NCBI RefSeq assembly: GCF_008831285.2
Contig: NW_022204957.1
Location: 1-33,621 of the forward strand
DNA: 33,621 nucleotides
Reading direction: 5' to 3'
From: Nymphaea colorata
Taxonomy: Eukaryota > Streptophyta > Magnoliopsida > Nymphaeales > Nymphaeaceae
Every line of letters begins with the position of its first letter. The first letter of the stretch is position 1. The position numbers and the translations under genes are program-made. The notes beneath the pieces were generated by a model. That model saw only the letters and a list, made by a program, of their open reading frames with translations. It was not told where the DNA came from and searched no databases. Positions 19,206 to 31,567 of this stretch are shown here, piece after piece.

Positions 19206-22200
19206 TCATAACCTCTTAAAGCTGAAAATCATATTGATGCATCAAGTTGACCATGCATTGGTAGAAATATTGCTTCATCAAGTTCCTTGATCAGTTCCCA
19301 GGACTCACGGGACTGTTTCCCATCTTGTTGAACAGGGTTCATCGCATCTTTTGCGCTCATAATGAGAAGATCACACATAACCTCATAAAATTGACCATGA
19401 AACCGATGCATCATGTGGGCCATGCATTGGTTGTGTCAATCAGTCAATCACTTATTCCAATTTCATCCAATTGACATTTTTCACTTGGTGGAAGGGATGT
19501 TGCTTCATCAAGATCCTTGAGCAGTTCCCAGGTCCCGCGGGACTGTTTAATCTCATGTGGTGGAGGGTTCATCGCGTCTTTTGCGCTCATAATGAAATGA
19601 TCACACATAAACTCCTAAAACTGACCATTATACCAATGCATCAAGTTGGCCATGCATTGGTTGTGTCTATCAATCAACCATTTATTTCAATTGCATCTAA
19701 TTGGCAATTTTAACTTGATGGAGGGGACGTTACATCATCAAGATCCTCGAGCAGTGCCCAGGTCTCACGAGACAATTTACCCCCATGTTGGACGAGGTTC
19801 ATCGTATCTTTTGCCCTCATAGTGAGATTATCACACATAAACTCCTAAAACTAAACATTATATCGAAGCGTCAAGTTTGCCATGCATTGGTTGTGTCAAT
19901 TTGGCAATCATTTTTTCCAATTTCATCCAATTGACATTTTTAAGTTGATGGAGGGGACGTTGTTTCATCAAGATCCTTGGGCAGTTCCCAGGTCTCACAG
20001 GATTGTTTAAACCCACGATGGACGAGGTTAATCGTATCCTTTGCGCTCATAAAGAGACGATCATACATAAACTCCTAAAGTTGACCATTATACCACTGCA
20101 TGAAGTTGGCTATGCATTGATTTTGACAACCAGTTAGCCAATTATCCCAATTAAATCTAATTGATAACTTCTACTTGATGGTAGAGATATTGCTTCATCA
20201 AGTTCCTTGATCAGTTCCCAGGTCTCACGAGACTGTTTCCCATCTTGTTGAACTTGGTTCATCGCATCTTTTGCGCTCATTACGAGAAGATCACACATAA
20301 CCTCATAAAACTGACCATGAAACCGATGCATCATGTGGGCCATGCATTGGTTGTGTCAATCAGTCAATCAGTTATTCCAATTTCATCCAATTGACATTTT
20401 TCACTTGATGGAAGGGATGTTGCTCCATCAAGATCCTTGAGCAGTTCCCAGGTCTCGGGGGACTGTTTAATCTCATGTGGTGGAGGATTCATCGCGTCTT
20501 TTGCGCTCATAATGAAATGATCACACATAAACTCTTAAAACTGACCAATGCATTGGTTGTGTCTATCAGTCAACCATTTATTTCAATTGCATCTAATTGG
20601 CAATTTTAACTTGATGGAGGGGACGTTGTATCATCAAGATCCTTGAGCAGTCCCCAGGTCTCACAAGACAATTTACCCCCTTGTTGGACGAGGTTCATCG
20701 TATCTTTTGCCGTCATAATGAGATGATCACACATAAACTCCTAAAACTGACCATTATATCGAAGCGTCAAGTTTGCCATGCATTGGTTGTGTCAATTTGG
20801 CAATCATTTTTTCCAATTTCATCCAATTGACATTTTTAACTTGATGGAGGGGACGATGCTTCATCAAGATCCTTGGGCAGTTCCTAGGTCTCACAGGACT
20901 GTTTAACCCCATGTTGGACGAGGTTCATCATATCTTTTGCACTCATAATGAGACAATCAGACATAAACTCCAAAAGTTGACCATTATACCAATGCATCAA
21001 GTTGGCTATGCATTGATTTTTACAATCAGTTAGCTAATTATCCCAATTGCGTCTAATTGTCATTTTCAACTTGATGGTAGGGATATTGCTTCATCAAGTT
21101 CCCTGATCAGTTCCCAGGTCTCACGAGACTGTTTCCCATCTTGTTGAACAGGGTTCATCGCATCTTTTGTGCTCATAATGAGAAGATCACACACAACCCC
21201 AAAAAACTGACCATGATACCGATGCATCATGTGGGCGATGCATTGGTTATGTCAATCAGTCAATCATTTATTCCAATTTCACCCAATTGACATTTTTCAC
21301 TTGATGGAAGGGATGTTGTTTCATCAAGATCTTTGAGCAGTTCCCAGTTCTCACGAACTGTTTACTCTCAAGTGGTAGAGGGTTCATCGCGTCTTTTGCG
21401 CACATAATGAAATGATCACACATAAACTCCTAAAACTGACCATTATACCAATGCATCATGTTGGCCATGCATTGGTTGTGTCTAACAGTCAACAATTTAT
21501 TTCAATTGCATCTAATTGACAATTTTTACTTGATGGAAGGGACGTTGCATCATCAAGATCCTTGCGCAGTCCCCAGGTCTCAAGAGACTATTTACCCTCA
21601 TGTTGGACGAGATTCATCGTATCTTTTGCACTCATAATGAGACGATCACACATAAACTCCTAAAAATGACCTTTATATCAAAGCGTCAAGTTTGTCATGC
21701 ATTAGTTGTGTCAATTTGGCAATCATTTTTTTCAATTTCATCCAATTGACAATTCTAACTTGATGGAGGGGACGTTGCTTCATTAAGATCCTTGGGCAGT
21801 TCCCAGGTCTCACGGGACTGTTTAACCCCATGTTGGACGAGGTTCATCGTATCCTTTGCGCTCATAAAGAGACAATCATATATAAACTCTTAAAGCTGAC
21901 AATTATACCAATGCATCAAGTTGGCTATGCATTGATTTTGACAACCAGTTAGCCAATTATCCCAATTAAATCTAATTGACAATTTCTACTTGATGGTAGA
22001 GATATTGCTTCATCAAGTTCCTTGATCAGTTCCCAGGTCTCACGGGACTGTTTCCCATCTTGTTGAACAGGGTTCATCGCATCTTTTGCGCTCATAATGA
22101 GAAGATCACACATAACCTCATAAAACTGACCATGAAACCGATGCATCATGTGGGCCATGCATTGGTTGTGTCAATCAGTCAATCACTTATTCCAATTTCA

Positions 22201-25200
22201 TCCAATTGACATTTTTCACTTGATGGAAGGGATGTTGCTTCATCAAGATCCTTGAGCAGTTCCCAGGTCTCGCGGGACTGTTTAATCTCATGTGGTGGAG
22301 GGTTCATCGCGTCTTTTGCGCTCATAATGAAATGATCACACATAAACTCCTAAAACTGACCATTATACCAATGCATCAAGTTGGCCATGCATTGGTTGTG
22401 TCTATCAGTCAACCATTTATTTCAATTGCATCTAATTGGCAATTTTAACTTGATGGAGGGGGCGTTGCATCATCAAGATCCTTGAGCAGTCCCCAGGTCT
22501 CAAGAGACTATTTACACCCTTGTTGGACGAGGTTCTTCGTATCTTTTGAGCTCATAATGAGACGATGACACATAAACTAGTAAAACTGACCATTATATCG
22601 AAGCATCAAGTTGGCCATGCATTGGTTGTGTCTATCAGTCAACCATTTATATCAATTGCATCTAATTGGCAATTTTAACTTGATGGAGGGGACGTTGTAC
22701 CATCAAGATCCTTGAGCAGTCCCCAGGTCTCAAGAGACTATTTACACCCTTGTTGGACGAGGTTCTTCGTATCTTTTGCGCTCATAATGAGACGATGACA
22801 CATAAACTCCTAAAACTGGCCATTATATCGAAGCGTCAAATTTGTCATGCATTAGTTGTGTCAATTTGACAATCATTTTTTTCAATTTCATTAAACTGAC
22901 ATTTTAAACTTGATGGAGGGGACGTTGTTCATCAAGATCTTTGGGCAGTTCCCAGGTCTCACAGGACTGTTTAACCCCACGTTGGACGAGGTTCATCGTA
23001 TCCTTTGCGCTCATAAAGAGACAATCATATATAAACTCTTAAAGCTGACAATTATACCAATGCATCAAGTTGGCTATGCATTGATTTTGACAACCAGTTA
23101 GCCGATTATCCCAATTAAATCTAATTGACAATTTCTACTTGATGGTAGAGATATTGCTTCATCAAGTTCCTTGATCAGTTCCTAGGTCTCACGGGACTGT
23201 TTCCCATCTTGTTGAACAGGGTTCATCGCATCTTTTGCGCTCATAATGAGAAGATCACACATAACCTCATAAAACTGACCATGAAATCGATGCATCATGT
23301 CGGCCATGCATTGGTTGTGTCAATCAGTCAATCACTTATTCCAATTTCATCCAATTGACATTTTTCACTTGATGGAAGGGATGTTGTTTCATCAAGATCC
23401 TTGAACAGTTCCCAGGTCTCGCGGGACTGTTTAATCTCATGTGGTGGAGGGTTCATCGCGTCTTTTGCGCTCATAATGAAATGATCACACATAAACTCCT
23501 AAAACTGACCATTATACCAATGCATCAAGTTGGCCATGCATTGGTTGTGTCTATCAGTCAACCATTTATTTCAATTGCATCTAATTGGCAATTTTAACTT
23601 GATGGAGGGGACGTTGCATCATCAAGATCCTTGAGCAGTCCCCAGGTCTCAAGAGACTATTTACACCCTTGTTGGACGAGGTTCTTCGTATCTTTTGCGC
23701 TCATAATGAGACGATGACACATAAACTAGTAAAACTGACCATTATATCGAAGCATCAAGTTGGCGATGCATTGGTTGTGTCAATTTGGCAATCATTTTTT
23801 CCAATTTCATCCAATTGACATTTTTAAGTTGATGGAGGGGACGTTGTTTCATCAAGATCCTTGGGCAGTTCCCAGGTCTCACAGGATTGTTTAAACCCAC
23901 GATGGACGAGGTTAATCGTATCCTTTGCGCTCATAAAGAGACGATCATACATAAACTCCTAAAGTTGACCATTATACCAATGCATCAAGTTGGCTATGCA
24001 TTGATTTTTACAATCAGTTAGCTAATTATCCCAATTGCATCTAATTTCATTTTCAACTTGATGGTAGGGATATTGCTTCATCAAGATCCTTGATCAGTTC
24101 CCAGGTCTCACGGGACTTTTTCCCATCTTGTTGAACAGGGTTCATCGCATCTTTTGTGCTCATAATCAGAAGATCACACACAACCCCAAAAAACTGACCA
24201 TGATATTGATGCATCATATGGGCGATGCATTGGTTATGTCAATCAGTCAATCATTTATTCCAATTTCACCCAATTGACATTTTTCACTTGATGGAAGGGA
24301 TGTTGTTTCATCAAGATCCTTGAGTAGTTCCCAAGTCTCAAGAGACTATTTACACCCTTGTTGGACGAGGTTCTTCGTATCTTTTGCGCTCATAATGAGA
24401 CGATGACACATAAACTCCTAAAACTGGCCATTATATCGAAGCGTCAAATTTGTCATGCATTAGTTGTGTCAATTTGACAATCATTTTTTTCAATTTCATC
24501 CAACTGACATTTTTAACTTGATGGAGGGGACGTTGTATCATCAAGATCCTTGAGCAGTCCCCAGGTCTCACAAGACAATTTACCCCCTTGTTGGACGAGG
24601 TTCATCGTATCTTTTGCCGTCATAATGAGATGATCACACATAAACTCCTAAAACTGACCATTATATCGAAGCGTCAAGTTTGCCATGCATTGGTTGTGTC
24701 AATTTGGCAATCATTTTTTCCAATTTCATCCAATTGACATTTTTAACTTGATGGAGGGGACGATGCTTCATCAAGATCCTTGGGCAGTTCCTAGGTCTCA
24801 TAGGACTGTTTAACCCCATGTTGGACGAGGTTCATCATATCTTTTGCACTCATAATGAGACAATCAGACATAAACTCCAAAAGTTGACCATTATACCAAT
24901 GCATCAAGTTGGCTATGCATTGATTTTTACAATCAGTTAGCTAATTATCCCAATTGCGTCTAATTGTCATTTTCAACTTGATGGTAGGGATATTGCTTCA
25001 TCAAGTTCCTTGATCAGTTCCCAGGTCTCACGGGACTTTTTCCCATCTTGTTGAACAGGGTTCATCGCATCTTTTGTGCTCATAATCAGAAGATCACACA
25101 CAACCCCAAAAAACTGACCATGATATTGATGCATCATATGGGCGATGCATTGGTTATGTCAATCAGTCAATCATTTATTCCAATTTCACCCAATTGACAT

Positions 25201-26549
25201 TTTTCACTTGATGGAAGGGATGTTGTTTCATCAAGATCCTTGAGCAGTTCCCAAGTCTCACGGAACTGTTTACTCTCAAGTGGTAGAGGGTTCATCGTGT
25301 CTTTTGCGCACATAATGAAATGATCACACATAAACTCCTAAAATTGACCCATTATACCAATGCATCAAGTTGGCCATGCATTGGTTGTGTCTAACAGTCA
25401 GCAATTTATTTCAATTGCATCTAATTGACATTTTTAACTTGATGGAAGGGACGTTGCATCATCAAGATCCTTGCGCAGTCCCCAGGTCTCAAGAGACTAT
25501 TTACCCCCATGTTGGACGAGGTTCATCGTATCTTTTGCACTCATAATGAGACGATCACACATAAACTCCTAAAAATGACCTTTATATCAAAGCGTCAAGT
25601 TTGTCATGCATTAGTTGTGTCAATTTGGCAATCATTTTTTCCAATTTCATCCAATTGACAATTCTAACTTGATGGAGGGGACGTTGCTTCATTAAGATCC
25701 TTGGGCAGTTCCCATGTCTCACGGGACTGTTTAACCCCACGTTGGACGAGGTTCATCGTATCCTTTGCGCTCATAAAGAGACAATCATACATAAACTCTT
25801 AAAGCTTACCATTATACCAATGCATCAAGTTGGCTATGCATTGATTTTGACAACCAGTTAGCCAATTATCCCAATTAAATCTAATTGACAATTTTTACTT
25901 GATGGTAGAGATATTGCTTCATCAAGTTCCTTGACCAGTTCTCAGGTCTCACGGGACTGTTTTCCATCTTGTTGAACTTGGTTCATCGCATCTTTTGCGC
26001 TCATTACGAGAAGATCACACATAACCTCATAAAACTGACCATGAAACCGATGCATCATGTGGGTCATGCATTGATTTTGTCAATCAGTCAATCACTTATT
26101 CCAATTTCATCGAATTGACATTTTTCACTTGATGGAAGGGATGTTGCTTTATCAAGATCCTTGAGCAGTTCCCAAGTCTCGCGAGACTGTTTAATCTCTT
26201 GTGGTGGAGGGTTCATCGCGTCTTTTGCGATCATAATGAAATGATCACACATAAACTCCTAAAACTGACAATTATACCAATGCATCAAGTTGGCCATGCA
26301 TTGGTTGTGTATATCAGTCAACCATTTAATTCAATTGCATCTAATTGGCGGGACGTTGCATCATCAAAATCCTTGAGCAGTCCCCAGGTCTCACGAGACA
26401 ATTTACCCCCTTGTTGGACGAGGTTCATCGTATCTTTTGCCCTCATAGTGACATGATCACACATAAACTCCTAAAACTGAACATTATATTGAAGTGTCAA
26501 GTTTGCCATTCGTTGGTTGTGTCAATTTGGCAATCATTTTTTCCAATTT
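19206..26549. repeat. Higher-order satellite array, 32 monomers of about 230 bp
   Basis: Using the phrase CAGTTCCCAGGTCTC as anchor, copies fall at 19291, 19521, 19751, 19981, 20211, 20441, 20647, 20877, 21107, 21337, 21566, 21796, 22026, 22256, 22486, 22716, 22945, 23175, 23405, 23635, 23865, 24094, 24324, 24554, 24784, 25014, 25244, 25475, 25705, 25935, 26165 and 26377. All spacings are 229-231 except two shortened ones (206 before 20647, 212 before 26377). Four subtypes are told apart by the text after the anchor: A (TTTCCCATCTTGTTGAAC), B (TTTAATCTCATGTGGTGG), C (TTTACCCCCTTGTTGGAC, with AGACAA or AGACTA before it) and D (TTTAACCCCATGTTGGAC with GGGCAG). Order is ABCD x3, ABCCD, ABCD, A-chimera-C-D, ABCD, ABC. 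Edges are abrupt. Confidence 0.97.
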
Positions 26550-28970
26550 GCTAAAACCATTGTTACATGTGCTAGATCATGACATTTGTTCGATAAAGGT
26601 TAGTAGTAAAATATTTGAGAAATTAAGCAAAATTTTATAAAAGACAAGAAAATGTCGAATTCAAGAAAGAATGTGCAAACTTTCATCCAAGATAATTAAC
26701 AAAGCCATGTTAAGAAAGTCGTGAAAGATTTAAAAAAAAAATTCCTATGTTCACCAATGTAGAAAAGCTATATAATTGACAAAAGTTATGTAGTTAATTT
26801 ACCTCAAGTGCTCAAATCAATGAGAGAAAAATCAATTTCCAAACATGTGTACAAAAACAAAAGTTCATGAACCATCAATACAACTGCCAACTTGTTTCAC
26901 AGTTTACAAGCAGATTTCAAAAACTGTTTCCCAATGTTTAACAAACCGAATAAAAAGACAAACAAATTATAAAAATTAAAGAAATTTCTCAAACATCTAA
27001 GGAATCTGCAAGTTCTACTAAAAAACATAAAGAGGTGAAAAAAAAAACAGCTAAAAAAATCTATCAAACACAGTAAATATCATAAAATTTTTACTAAATT
27101 CATTGAAAAATCAATTTCAAAATGTCTTAAAACAGTTCATGAAATTTCATAAAAAATTTCCAACACAATTTGGACAACTTATGAGACATTATTACATCTT
27201 AAGCAAATCAACAAAATACCATAAGAGTAAACAACTGTATAACTTCAAAAAAAAAAAATCAAAAAGTTTAAGTAAAAAAGCCATAAAACTCATAAAATAA
27301 AGTTACATTTCATGAGCTCATAAATGTGCACAAGCATTCATCAAAATTTATGAACCAATTTTTTTCAACTTCTTTATAAATGTTAAAATAACAACTTTTT
27401 TATAAATGTTGCAATAACAAAGTGCAAGCGAACTTATAAGGATTTGTGAAACCTTTTAAACATTTAAGAAAACATGCACAAAACATACAAAGAACACACG
27501 AAGGTTTGGCGAAAAAGATTCCAAAAGTTTCATCAAAGACATGAAATTTAGAAAACACTTTAATGTCACTTAATTGATTAAAAAAAAAGACTTTGAAAAT
27601 TCAAAAAAAAATCATACAATGTAACAACCAATGGTAAATCGTTACATTTCCTTGACAACGGTTCATAAAAAAACATTTAGAAGTTGAGCAAAATTCTCTA
27701 AAGACTAGAAGACTAAGTACTCAAGAAAAAAGGTGCAAATTTTCATCCAAAATAAGATAGAATCGTACGTTTAAAATGTCCCAAAATTCAATACCATAAA
27801 TAAACTTTAAAAAAAAAAGTTTATGTGTTGATAAGGAAGTCATGAACGTCTAAGAAAGAGCATTATTTTTCATAAGTTCGAACATGTCAAAGGGAGTTTC
27901 CAAAGCTATGTAATAAATTTGCCACAACCTTCCCTAAAAAGAGACAAAAAAAATCAATTTCTACAATGTTTATAAAGTTAAAGAAGTGTTAATAAAGCTG
28001 TCAAAATGCTTCAAAGGTTGTTAAAGAGGTTTTTAAAACGTTTACAAATTGTAAAAAATCATATAAAAAAGAAAAAAAATGCAAAAAGCTTACATTCCTT
28101 CCTAAACATCTACGAAAGCCTGTGTGAGTCATATGAGGAAAACATAAACATTTAAAAATAAATAGAAAATGTTTATCAAACATAAAAGTCATTGAAATGT
28201 TTATTGAACTCATTTAAAGATCATTTGAAAACGTTTTACAATAGTTCTTGAAATATGTAAAAAAGTTCTAACACAATTTGGACAACTTCAGATATAGCAT
28301 GACATTTTGTTTATCGAAAGTTTGCAAAGATAGAAGGCTTTTGAAGAAAGGTTTGTAAAACATTAGAAAACCACAAGACCTTAATTTAATTTATAGATTT
28401 CAGTAAGAAAACCATGAAAATCTATTAAAATCAGCAAAAAAAAAATCCAACACAATTTGGACAACGTCGGATATATCATGACATTTTATTTACGAAAAGT
28501 TTGCAAAAACATTAGAAGACTTGTGAAGAAAAGTTTGCAAAACACTAGAAAGTCATAAATGTTAATGGAAAATCAAGAAAAAAATTCAATAATTCAACTT
28601 CAAAAAAATTGCAAACGTTAATAAAAAGTCATGAAAGTCCAAAAAACGTTATTATTTATGAGCTCATAAATATACAAGGGAATTTGCCAAAATTCATTTA
28701 ATGAATTCATTTTAACTTTCCAATAAACAGTCAAAACAAGTTCAATCTTTATAGAAGTTTATGAAGCATTAACAAAATTTGCCGTTGGTAACACAAACAT
28801 TGGTAAAAAAAATTCATGAAAATCTAAAAGAGCACAACCCTTTCATGACTATATAAATGTGCACAAGAGTTTTTAAAAATGTTTATTTATGCTCAAGAAA
28901 CTGCATTGAAATGCACAAAATTTATAAATATATATGGCACTTGTCGAACACCTACTAAACTTCACTACAA
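26550..28970. other. Very AT-rich region with loosely repeated phrases
   Basis: No gene is supported; the 65-codon frame at 27103-27300 is low-complexity lysine/asparagine. Phrases recur at irregular spacing, for example CAACACAATTTGGACAAC near 27162, 28268 and 28448. The last two share about 60 further bases (GATATANCATGACATTTT...GTTTGCAAA). It looks like the worn remains of an old tandem or transposon-derived sequence. Confidence 0.55.
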
Positions 28971-28972
28971 GA

Positions 28973-29160
28973 AAATAGCATTTAGTGATGTACAACATGC
29001 TTCACTAAATGTCATCAGTGATGCCAACTCTTCATCATGAATGGCGCCACTAACAGTAATGACAGAATTAATGATGCATTTGTTGCTATTAACTATCACA
29101 ATTAGTCATGCATTAACAACGATAAACCAGTTGTTGTGTCACTAATTAACCATGAACGAC
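28973..29160 (+). mobile_element. CACTA (En/Spm-type) transposon terminus
   Basis: CACTACAAGAAAATAGC at 28973 is the hallmark terminal sequence of plant CACTA elements. It is followed by short motif echoes (TTTAGTGATG, TTCACTAAATG, CAGTGATGCC, CACTAACAGTAATGAC) as expected of the subterminal repeat zone where transposase binds. The matching opposite end (..TTCTTGTAGTG) is not found to the right within the window. The element is therefore truncated, or ends beyond 33621. No transposase is seen. The right boundary given is that of the motif-rich zone. Confidence 0.6.
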
Positions 29161-29573
29161 TCATGAAACAACAGAAGCTTAATATACATGGACAACCAAC
29201 AATAACAAACACTCAAGCAGCAAAATTTAAAAATTAACCTGCAATCAATAACACTTTCATATAACTACAAAAGCGACTGAAAGCATTTTCAGATTGAAAG
29301 CAGCTATAGCAGCATAACTTCACAGATTACCAAACTTTTACTTGATTTAAAAGGAAAAAGAAAGTTGTAACTGCTACCATGCCATGTTATGGTGATCTGC
29401 AAACTGCTAATATCTACATAATTGTACTAAATAAAGCAAAATAAATCCACTAACCTGGAAAAGGAGATTAAACTTCAAGATACAAAAAATTTTGCAAACA
29501 AATGAAAGCATAAAAAAGAGAATCTCCAGCCTAAAGCATAAAAATAGCATGCTGGAGGCGCAAGCAGCTGTAC

Positions 29574-29651
29574 CTCTGTTGTGCCCACTGTGTAAAACAA
29601 TGTTTGATTCAGAGCCTCCAAACGTACAGGAAAGCTTGTTCCTCAAGCAAC
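29574..29651 (-). CDS. Isolated candidate exon
   Basis: A minus-strand 78-base segment with acceptor CATGAATGCAG and donor AGAG/GTACAG, followed by T-rich intron-like sequence. One reading is CLRNKLSCTFGGSESNIVLH, then SGHNRG. The plus strand is also open and reads AAVPLLCPLCKTMFDSEPPN up to a donor ATGAG/GTTAGT; its CPLC pair would suit a zinc-binding loop. I lean to the minus strand because the flanks are T-rich in that direction. Confidence 0.25.
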
Positions 29652-29683
29652 CTGCATTCATGAGGTTAGTCCAAAAGAATTGA

Positions 29684-31560
29684 TCCTATTAAAAGAAGGG
29701 CATTACAAAAAGCCACAAAAACCGCATGAATAAATCATATTTTCGGGTAGCAAAAGAGATTGTTAATAAGGGCAACATTTCCTATGTGTTGTTTCCCCAG
29801 TTTTTGTTCCTTTGGAATAAAACAGTAAATTTAGAAATTCAGAAATATCCCATAGATACAGGGGAAATAAATGCAGTGTAAGATAGCCAATATTAGATAA
29901 AATCAGTTTGAATGGTGACCGTAAATAAAAAATAAACTTATGAGAACTAAAGAAGTGTATAAAAAGGGAAAGTTTATTATAATATTGAAGAAAAAGACCA
30001 TTACTTTATAAACTTGCTGTCCTGTATCTTAAGATCACAATCCATCAGCCAAGAATTTGATGTTTTGAACCATAATTGATGAACAACATGCGTTTGGCCG
30101 TGACCCACTAAGGCCTCCATTGAATTGAATTGGACGTTTTAATGGAATAAGTTTCTAGTCAATAGCAGTGAGTCAGTGACCATTTACTTGTATGGTTTAA
30201 GTCCTTTGTCCACTTCAAGGAGACATCATGAAGAGTATCTTATGCAGTGAGATAAGCTAGAAAATGCATAAAGCTAACACAATCAATGTTAGAAACTAAA
30301 TCATATTAATGATTAAATTTATCAATAATTTTATCCCATAAAATGTAATAATCTATATAGAAATAGAACACGACCTAGTGTTATGGCAAGATGCACAATA
30401 AGGGACCAAAAGGAAATGGAAATTGAGAAAGCCTAAGTATGATTATTTTTTGGTTTGATTACTGTTTGTAGACGCTTTTCATGAACATACACATTTCAGT
30501 CCCTTTTCCTGAATGTCTGCCATTAATGAATGGAAGGGCTCAGTTATTTCAATTGTTTTAGTAATTGGACTGTAGGTGGAAAAAAGTTATTCTACTGAAA
30601 CATTTGACGAGGTGAGGCGAAATATTTTCAAACAAAAAATAAGTAGGAATACAAATTATAATAACCTTATACAGTAGGAAGATACATAAATACATAACAT
30701 ATCACATATAACAAAATTAGAAATACAATAAAATAGATTATGCACGCATATTGTAAGGCATAAAAATAATAGGTTTATATTGTCAGGCCAAAAGATAGAG
30801 AGCAAACATATATTGTAAGGCATAAAGATAATAGGTTTATATTGTCAGGCCAAAAGATAGAGAGCAAACATACAGGGAAAAGGAGCTGAACAAAGAATGA
30901 TTCTTGTAACACACCAATCAAAATAGTTAACTAGACTATTAGCTTACATGTTATTTATAAAGCAATAAGGAAATACATAACTTATACTAAAACTTATACA
31001 CAAAGCATATTTAACAAAGCAGTTCACTGATTAACTTGTAAACTAATTTCCATAAACCGTATGGCCTTCAAGACCAATGAAGTTCACGGAACTGAAGTCT
31101 TATTTACCTAACATCCACCTTTAGCAACCAATTAAAACTTCAACTCCATGAAACCACCGATCTTGAAGTTTTGGGGAGAAAACCCTCAAGGTAGCTTACA
31201 ATATTTAGAGTCTGGAAAAATAACAGAGAAAGAATCAACATATTTTAGTTTCTGTATGTATAGGAATGTAAGGACATTTGTCTGCACGATTTAATTAGTC
31301 ACTCATGTTTTCCAAAGGCCTACAGATGAAAACGTTTGAGATTTCAAACGAAGCCCCTAGTTTTGTGGAGAACAAATTGACAACAGTATCTTAACTAAGA
31401 AGAATGAGAAGAAGTTCGTCTGTGAACGACACCCGAAGCCTTTGGCAATCGGAGCAAGTGCATGCAATGCACGGCATTAATCGGAGAGAAAGATAGAGAA
31501 AGCCAAAGAAACAAACAAAGAAAGAAAGATGGACGGAGGGGAGAGTGAATGAGAGATATC
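29684..31560. other. AT-rich stretch, no gene seen
   Basis: No frame with coding character. It contains a 62-bp direct duplication at 30751-30872. If the first exon at 31568-31635 and the candidate at 29574-29651 belong together, this would be an intron of the same minus-strand gene. Confidence 0.4.
30751..30872. repeat. 62-bp tandem duplication
   Basis: TTGTAAGGCATAAAAATAAT...GAGAGCAAACATA is repeated once, starting again at 30813 with one or two base differences. Confidence 0.93.
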
Positions 31561-31567
31561 CTATTAC

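Noticed and set aside
19206-26549. Regular repeats considered as a CRISPR array
   Set aside because: The repeats are 230 bp, contiguous and without unique spacers, in plant-like DNA.
19206-26549. CENP-B box in the satellite
   Set aside because: Looked for the TTCG....A..CGGG core; TTCGTATC occurs but no CGGG follows at the right spacing.
22910-26554. Plus-strand frames inside the satellite (22910-23101, 26199-26456, 26345-26554)
   Set aside because: They cross monomer borders, differ from cycle to cycle and share no conserved frame; chance openings.
27103-27300. 65-residue lysine-rich frame
   Set aside because: Translation of A-rich low-complexity sequence.
26550-28970. Organelle DNA insertion
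   Set aside because: No recognisable chloroplast or mitochondrial gene; the composition and echoed phrases fit old nuclear repeats better.
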